Source: an uncultured Methylophaga sp.
GTDB lineage: Bacteria; Pseudomonadota; Gammaproteobacteria; Nitrosococcales; Methylophagaceae
Length of the DNA stretch: 10,694 nt
Direction: 5' to 3'
NCBI GenBank assembly: GCA_947631375.1
Contig: CANRLD010000051.1
Location: forward strand, 1 to 10,694
Shown here: one piece after another, positions 5,655-10,694 of the stretch
How positions within the stretch are numbered: the first letter of the stretch is position 1
Layout: every line of letters begins with the position of its first letter
Translations under genes and position numbers: made by a program
Notes under the pieces: model-generated
Database searches by the model: none
What the model saw: only the letters and a program-made list of their open reading frames with translations
Told to the model about the DNA's origin: nothing

Positions 5655-8600
5655 ATCGTTCATGGATATAGAGTAAATCCACCCCGCTATGCGTCCCCGA
5701 CTCGGCCTGTAACGTCCAGATTTTGCTTAAGGTATAGCGCAGCTGTACGGTACTCACCGGTTCAAAAATACCAATCCCGTAACCAACATATAACTTAGGC
5801 GACAGATACTTGCCGATCTGCACAGCAGCGGTATCCGGATCTTCACCGCTAAACTCAACAGAATCCAGTCCAAAGGTACCGGCAATCTGTTCACTGATAG
5901 CATTACCATTACTCACGCCAAGACTGGTCGCAGCAGAGGCCAGCATCGCTGCATCACTTGACCTGGCCTGGCCGAGTGGCCGCCCCAGAATGATATATGA
6001 CAGAACATTTTCCTGACTCATCGCCGGGACGGAAAACAATAGCGCCTGCGGATTATTTGCCGGACCGGAAAGATGGATACCCGCTTCATAATCTGAGCCT
6101 TTACGCACTGCCCGGATATCAAGATCAGGATTATCAATCGCTGCCCCCGAAAAGCGTACTTTACCGTCGTTAATCGTCAATTGCCGGCCATACGCCGCGT
6201 AGATACCATCATTTACGGTTATTTCGCCATTACCCATCAGCAATTCACCAGCATCGCCATAGATGCGTAAATCACCTCCCAGACGGCCGGTAAAGCCCAT
6301 TGCCCGAATCATTACCTTGTCACCTAATTGCACAGTGACATCAACATCTGTGGCCAGTCGCATTTTTTCAGCATCGCTTTCCCCGACAATAACGACATCC
6401 TTGCTGGGTGAAACTGAGGTATTAAAGTCCATCGGTGCCAGTTCGGCAGCAGGAATCATCACGCTACCGGTAACCTTGGCGGCATCGGGTGATACCGATA
6501 GTTGTAAGTCTGGTGAGGCAATCACATAGGCTTCCGGCAGGTTCATCAACTCCAGATCTTTGCCTTTGATCGTTGCATCCAGTAACCAGTCAGCTTCATT
6601 CATGGTGAAATCGCTGGCAACTTCCAGCTGTCCTTCTGCTGATTGCGCCTGTAGTAACAAGGTCAGCCCCGACAAAGGATCGCCCGTGATATCGGCATTG
6701 ATTGCTTGCAGAGTAATGCCCAGATCAACCAGAAAAATCTGTGCATCACGCAAACTGATGGCACTGGTTATTTGTGGATGATTTATCGTGCCTTGCAGAT
6801 CGAGATGCAGCTGCAAGTTTCCGCTCAGCTCATCAAAAACCAGGGTTTGCAGATTCAGTTCTGCCAGATCCTCCGCCGAGGTCTGAACTTGCAGTGCTAT
6901 TTCGGTATCTGTTGGCGCGGCCAGAAAGGTTTGTAATGCCGTGGTTTGCAATCTGGCCTCAAGTGGCTGCACACCAGCAATATCTGGTGCAATCGTCATG
7001 GCGACATTAGTGGCTTGTTTGCTGAGCTGATAACGCAAGGCCACGGTATCAAATTCAACCGGCTGCTGCTGATTCAGTCCTTCCGCCTGTAATTTCAGCG
7101 TCGCTTCATTCAGTACAAGTTCTCCAGCACCCGTAATATCCTCCTCGGCATCCATTGCCAGTTGCAGTTGCCCTGAGATGAAGCCAGACAGAGTTGCAAA
7201 CTCCTTTATCCAGGGCCTGACAATATCAACTGAAAAGGCATCAACAGACATTTCTCCCTGCCAGCCGTTAGCCGAGTTATCTCCCTGCAAACAGATTTTT
7301 TGTTCGTTTGATCGCCAGCAATGTGACGAAAAAACCTGCTTATCCGCAGAGAGTTGAATGCCGCCATGCTCGCTGAGCTGCCACTCACCAGCAAGCTCGT
7401 TAGCTAATGTCATGGCCTGCAATCGGCCGGTCCAATTATTATCGCTGTCCAGCCCGCCGCGTAACAAAGTGGACAGCGTGACTATCTCAGACTGAAGCTC
7501 CAGTCCCAATTGATGATCTTTTCGTTTTCCATTCAGGTGCAAATCGATTGAATCAATAGTGTTTCCGCCAACATCAATTGCTGTCGATTGCAGGTGTAAT
7601 TTGCTTTGTTGATTATCCGTCAGATCAATCTGTGCATCCGCGTCAATTGCACCCACATGAAACTGATCCGCCCACTGAATTGCTGAACCGCTTATATCAG
7701 CCTGCAGTTTCAGCCTTGCCAGCTCTCCAGACAGTACTCCCTGGCCATTCAGGCTTCCTGACAGCTGCGGATGAAAGTCCCGCAAGTCTGATGACGCCAG
7801 CTTCCAGTTCACGCCAAGTTGCTGACCAACTTTTCCATCCATTGCCAGCTGCGACTCACCCAGCCGCAGCAGCAGATTATCAACAGAAATATCGCTATTT
7901 ATTGCCGTTAAATTGCTGTTCAGCAGGAACTGCCTCTCACGCAACGTACCGCTCAGTTGCAGCTCTTTTACGCCAACTTGCAGTTGATTCTCACTGTTTT
8001 CTTCAATATGTAGTTGTGTCTGCCCGCTGATTTTCCCCGGCCAGTCAGCGATAAAGGCGGCAGGGTTCACTTGATTCAGTGTCAGATCGCCATCGACCAA
8101 CAGCTTGTTCTGCCAGTTGACAACGCCTGCAAAACCCGCGTCACCACCGGCGGCGGTTACTTTGGCGTTAACATCTGTTACACCCTGTTCGGGGCTTGTC
8201 GCTTTTAACGTCAGCAGCAACGGAATCTGATCGACAATAAAGTCCGAATCCACTGTGAGATCAAACAGCTGTTCCTTGCCTCCCACTGTGATGTGACCGG
8301 CATAGCTTTCTACTGATACACCGCTCAATGTGGCGGGAATTTGCAACTTTTCCCATCTACCGTCCAGTTGATAATGTAATGCCGGCTGCCAGCCAACATC
8401 GCCACTTACGGAAACATTTGCCAATGCCGATTTTACATCCAGCGTCTGAATCGCAATCTGCTGTTGATTTCCTCGTATATCAGTAGATACCGTCAACGCC
8501 TGCTCTAACGCGGTCAGTGAGCTTGTCAGCAGTAAATGATAGTCCTGTACTGAACCATTCAGTGACAGATCTCCATTTATTTCTGCCAGCAAATTCTCCT

Positions 8601-9699
8601 CCTCGTCCAGCCATGGCCATTGCATTTGTGCCCAGCTGGCCTCAATCGCAAATGTTGATTGCAACGGATCTACCGGAACCGTGATATCACCATGCAATTC
8701 GGTAAAACCTGTCTGGCCGACTGCCGCCATCAAATCAACCCGCCATTGACTTAAATCAGCGGAATTAATACTCAGGCTTGCTGATACTGGCGGATGCACT
8801 GCAGCAAACTCCTGCAGTTCAAAATCGAGTTCGAGCTTGGCATTATGCAGTGTGCCCTGCGCATCAAGATCGACATTGTTCAACTCACCAATGTCGGTTG
8901 CCAGAATAGGTGCCAGTGGCAAACTGCTGCTTTCAACACTGAGTTGCCACTTCAGATCATCCAGCAAGTCAGCGACCATAAGAGTTTGCTCAGAAGCAAA
9001 TGGCTCACCCAGTTGCTGACGTACAGTCATCTGCTCAATATCACCGGTAATGGTGCCGGTCGCCGAGATCAGCCCCCAGTTATCATCGTTGATGCGCAGG
9101 CCATAATTCAAATTAGTGACATACGATCCGCTGAGATTGACATCGCCAATCAATGTTATCGCCAGCACCTCGCGATTCAGGCTTAAGGAGGAAATAATAA
9201 GCCGATCATAATTAAAGCGTAATGAGGTATCGAAACGATCAAACAATAGTGTGGTAACACCTTGTCTATCAGTCATATTCGCCTGTGTTATGCGAAATGA
9301 ACGCAAGTGAATCGGCAGCGGCAAATTGATGTCGGGAAGCGTCAGTTCGCTATCAGAATCCGCCTCAACAGTCGTCTCTCCCTGCTCAATTTGTAGCTTG
9401 TTTATATGTAACTGATTAATAATGAAACGGCCGGAAAACAGGGACCATAACTGCCAGCGGCCATCAATATTATCTATATAGATCGCATCACCTTCATCGG
9501 GAACATAAGATATTCCCTTCAGGTAAACGCCGTTGTAAAGCCGGCCACTGGCTTCTTTTATGCTGAGTGCTGGCAGAATTTTCTGGGTAAAACCGAGGGC
9601 TGTATTAAAACCGGATTGCGTCATCAGCAGCCAATAAGAGGCCGCCACGATGGTCAGCAATAAGGTAGTAGCGATTATCCATAATGCGCGTTTTATCAC
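5653..9699 (-). CDS. tamB: TamB, AsmA-like protein of the TAM (translocation and assembly module) complex
   Basis: A 1348-residue inner-membrane-anchored protein that spans the periplasm and works with TamA in outer-membrane protein assembly; members of this superfamily are also implicated in phospholipid transport to the outer membrane. Residues 5-27 form an uncleaved N-terminal membrane anchor after the basic MIKR. The bulk is a long run of alternating hydrophobic/polar beta strands, expected to form the hydrophobic groove of repeating beta-groove proteins. The only cysteines seen, C794 (SSHCW) and C803 (KICLQG), are close enough for a periplasmic disulfide. The C-terminal TamB (DUF490) domain fills about 990-1348, with YGRQLTINDGKVRFSG (1170-1185), MSQENVLSYIILGRPL (1227-1242) and LSPKLYVGYGIGIFEP (1299-1314). 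Length is somewhat above the roughly 1260 of E. coli TamB. It starts with GTG inside a GTGA overlap with the tamA stop, which suggests coupled translation. The stop lies in the dksA terminator stem. Confidence 0.96.
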   Translation of the reverse strand: MIKRALWIIATTLLLTIVAASYWLLMTQSGFNTALGFTQKILPALSIKEASGRLYNGVYLKGISYVPDEGDAIYIDNIDGRWQLWSLFSGRFIINQLHINKLQIEQGETTVEADSDSELTLPDINLPLPIHLRSFRITQANMTDRQGVTTLLFDRFDTSLRFNYDRLIISSLSLNREVLAITLIGDVNLSGSYVTNLNYGLRINDDNWGLISATGTITGDIEQMTVRQQLGEPFASEQTLMVADLLDDLKWQLSVESSSLPLAPILATDIGELNNVDLDAQGTLHNAKLELDFELQEFAAVHPPVSASLSINSADLSQWRVDLMAAVGQTGFTELHGDITVPVDPLQSTFAIEASWAQMQWPWLDEEENLLAEINGDLSLNGSVQDYHLLLTSSLTALEQALTVSTDIRGNQQQIAIQTLDVKSALANVSVSGDVGWQPALHYQLDGRWEKLQIPATLSGVSVESYAGHITVGGKEQLFDLTVDSDFIVDQIPLLLTLKATSPEQGVTDVNAKVTAAGGDAGFAGVVNWQNKLLVDGDLTLNQVNPAAFIADWPGKISGQTQLHIEENSENQLQVGVKELQLSGTLRERQFLLNSNLTAINSDISVDNLLLRLGESQLAMDGKVGQQLGVNWKLASSDLRDFHPQLSGSLNGQGVLSGELARLKLQADISGSAIQWADQFHVGAIDADAQIDLTDNQQSKLHLQSTAIDVGGNTIDSIDLHLNGKRKDHQLGLELQSEIVTLSTLLRGGLDSDNNWTGRLQAMTLANELAGEWQLSEHGGIQLSADKQVFSSHCWRSNEQKICLQGDNSANGWQGEMSVDAFSVDIVRPWIKEFATLSGFISGQLQLAMDAEEDITGAGELVLNEATLKLQAEGLNQQQPVEFDTVALRYQLSKQATNVAMTIAPDIAGVQPLEARLQTTALQTFLAAPTDTEIALQVQTSAEDLAELNLQTLVFDELSGNLQLHLDLQGTINHPQITSAISLRDAQIFLVDLGITLQAINADITGDPLSGLTLLLQAQSAEGQLEVASDFTMNEADWLLDATIKGKDLELMNLPEAYVIASPDLQLSVSPDAAKVTGSVMIPAAELAPMDFNTSVSPSKDVVIVGESDAEKMRLATDVDVTVQLGDKVMIRAMGFTGRLGGDLRIYGDAGELLMGNGEITVNDGIYAAYGRQLTINDGKVRFSGAAIDNPDLDIRAVRKGSDYEAGIHLSGPANNPQALLFSVPAMSQENVLSYIILGRPLGQARSSDAAMLASAATSLGVSNGNAISEQIAGTFGLDSVEFSGEDPDTAAVQIGKYLSPKLYVGYGIGIFEPVSTVQLRYTLSKIWTLQAESGTHSGVDLLYIHER

Positions 9700-10694
9700 A
9701 AATCAGGCCCTATCACGATATGTAAACCAATCGGCTTATCTTCATCTGAAATGCCGCTGGCGACATCCACCCGGATTAAACCAACCGGCGAACGCCAGCG
9801 AATACCGACACCGACACTATACTCTATTGGATCTGACCAACTGTTGAACGCGTTACCAAAATCAGTAAATATCGCGGCACCCCAATTCTGTACAAACATA
9901 TGTTCATATTCAACACTGCCAACGGCCATATAGCGCCCGCCAACCACTTCATCCAGATCATTTTCCGGCCCTAGTGACTCAAAATCAAAGCCGCGAATAC
10001 TATTATCGCCCCCGGCAAAGAACCGCAAGGAACTAGGGAGTTTGGAAAAATCACTGACTTCTGTAGCGCCCACTGCGCCGCGGGTAATAATCCGACTGGA
10101 AGAGCCAAAACCCTGGATATACTTGCCGCGGAGAATTATCTGAGTAAAGCTGATATCAGAAAGGATACCTTCTGCTGCGCCGCTTAACTCGATACTCAAC
10201 CGCCCTCCCTGACGCGTATAAATCGTGTCATCTGCCCAAGTTCGGGCGAAGGCAATACCGGGAATTAGCAGCGATGTTGAGGCAGAGTCATCAGAAACAT
10301 CAAAGCTTTCATTCAGAAACTTGAGACTGCCGGTTTCTTCCCATCCCCAGCGCATTCGCGTGTAATAACTGCCTAATGCTATTGAACGACTTTCACTGGT
10401 ATCGGTATCCTGTTGTTTTAATTCAGAGTTAAAACCAATCGTATCAATATTCTCACTCCAGAATGGCATTTGATAATCTGCTGTTATCCGATTGGCAATT
10501 TGCGATAATCGACTGTCTATCGATAATCGATGTCCACGATCATTGACATAGCGATTCTGCCAGCCGAGTCCCACCCTTGCGCCCGTATCTGTCCCATATC
10601 CCAGTCCCGCGCTGTAGCGATGCTTCAGGTTTTCATCAAGCGATACATCAATTGGCACATCACCATTTTCACGTAGCGCGGTCAGTGCCTGCGC
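9696..10694 (-). CDS. tamA: TamA, Omp85-family outer-membrane barrel, 5' truncated by the window edge
   Basis: The last 332 codons are visible and the frame is open through base 10694, so the GTG at 10658 is internal; the signal peptide and POTRA domains lie beyond the edge. TamA is the outer-membrane member of the TAM complex, a BamA paralogue with three periplasmic POTRA domains and a 16-strand barrel. The visible part is the barrel, opening with RYSAGLGYGTDTGARVGLGW and closing with GLIRVDVASG and the C-terminal strand GLHIVIGPDL. The Omp85 loop-6 signature is present as GGDNSIRGFDFESLGP (RGF at about 9995-9987), followed by the barrel strand GSVEYEHMF and AAIFTDFGNAF. These match TamA rather than BamA, which is longer and has a different C-terminus, and the adjoining tamB settles the assignment. 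The TGA stop overlaps the tamB GTG start. Promoter and upstream context lie outside the window. Confidence 0.94.
   Translation of the reverse strand, partial: AQALTALRENGDVPIDVSLDENLKHRYSAGLGYGTDTGARVGLGWQNRYVNDRGHRLSIDSRLSQIANRITADYQMPFWSENIDTIGFNSELKQQDTDTSESRSIALGSYYTRMRWGWEETGSLKFLNESFDVSDDSASTSLLIPGIAFARTWADDTIYTRQGGRLSIELSGAAEGILSDISFTQIILRGKYIQGFGSSSRIITRGAVGATEVSDFSKLPSSLRFFAGGDNSIRGFDFESLGPENDLDEVVGGRYMAVGSVEYEHMFVQNWGAAIFTDFGNAFNSWSDPIEYSVGVGIRWRSPVGLIRVDVASGISDEDKPIGLHIVIGPDL

Noticed and set aside
7578..8030. A 150-codon open frame on the plus strand inside tamB
   Set aside because: It lies antisense to a continuous, family-typical stretch of TamB, its translation is proline/serine/histidine-rich without domains, and it lacks a promoter or ribosome site.

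Overview
The window reads as chromosomal housekeeping DNA from a gammaproteobacterium. The envelope genes (opgG-opgH and tamA-tamB), a DksA that matches the enterobacterial protein closely through its coiled coil and zinc finger, moderate base composition and dense packing all point that way. Genus cannot be fixed from the sequence alone. There is no sign of mobile elements, rRNA/tRNA, CRISPR or phage.

Region 1 (1-3105, + strand) is an osmoregulated periplasmic glucan locus. It holds the 3' end of opgG, then opgH overlapping it by an ATGA, then a small two-CBS-domain protein with its own strong Shine-Dalgarno. The region closes with a good stem-loop terminator that also separates it from the converging genes.

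Region 2 (3113-5054, - strand) is a two-gene operon. A CbbY-like HAD sugar-phosphate phosphatase is followed by a class I PLP aminotransferase, overlapping by 17 nt. It is divergent from dksA, and the short gap between them holds a well-formed dksA promoter with a GC-rich discriminator.

Region 3 (5098-5654, + strand) is dksA as a single gene with its own promoter and terminator. The terminator stem overlaps the tamB stop codon.

Region 4 (5653-10694, - strand) is tamA (5' end outside the window) and tamB, joined by a GTGA overlap. Together they encode the outer-membrane barrel and the long periplasm-spanning protein of the TAM complex. Thus two of the four regions serve the Gram-negative envelope, one is the ppGpp-linked transcription regulator, and one is a small-molecule metabolic pair.

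I found no convincing new system. The points most worth a second look are the shortened N-terminus of OpgH, the CBS protein attached to the opgGH locus, the compact dksA/HAD divergent control region, and the lack of a visible terminator for tamB, whose transcript may run antisense into dksA. No stretch over 300 bases lacks a gene.
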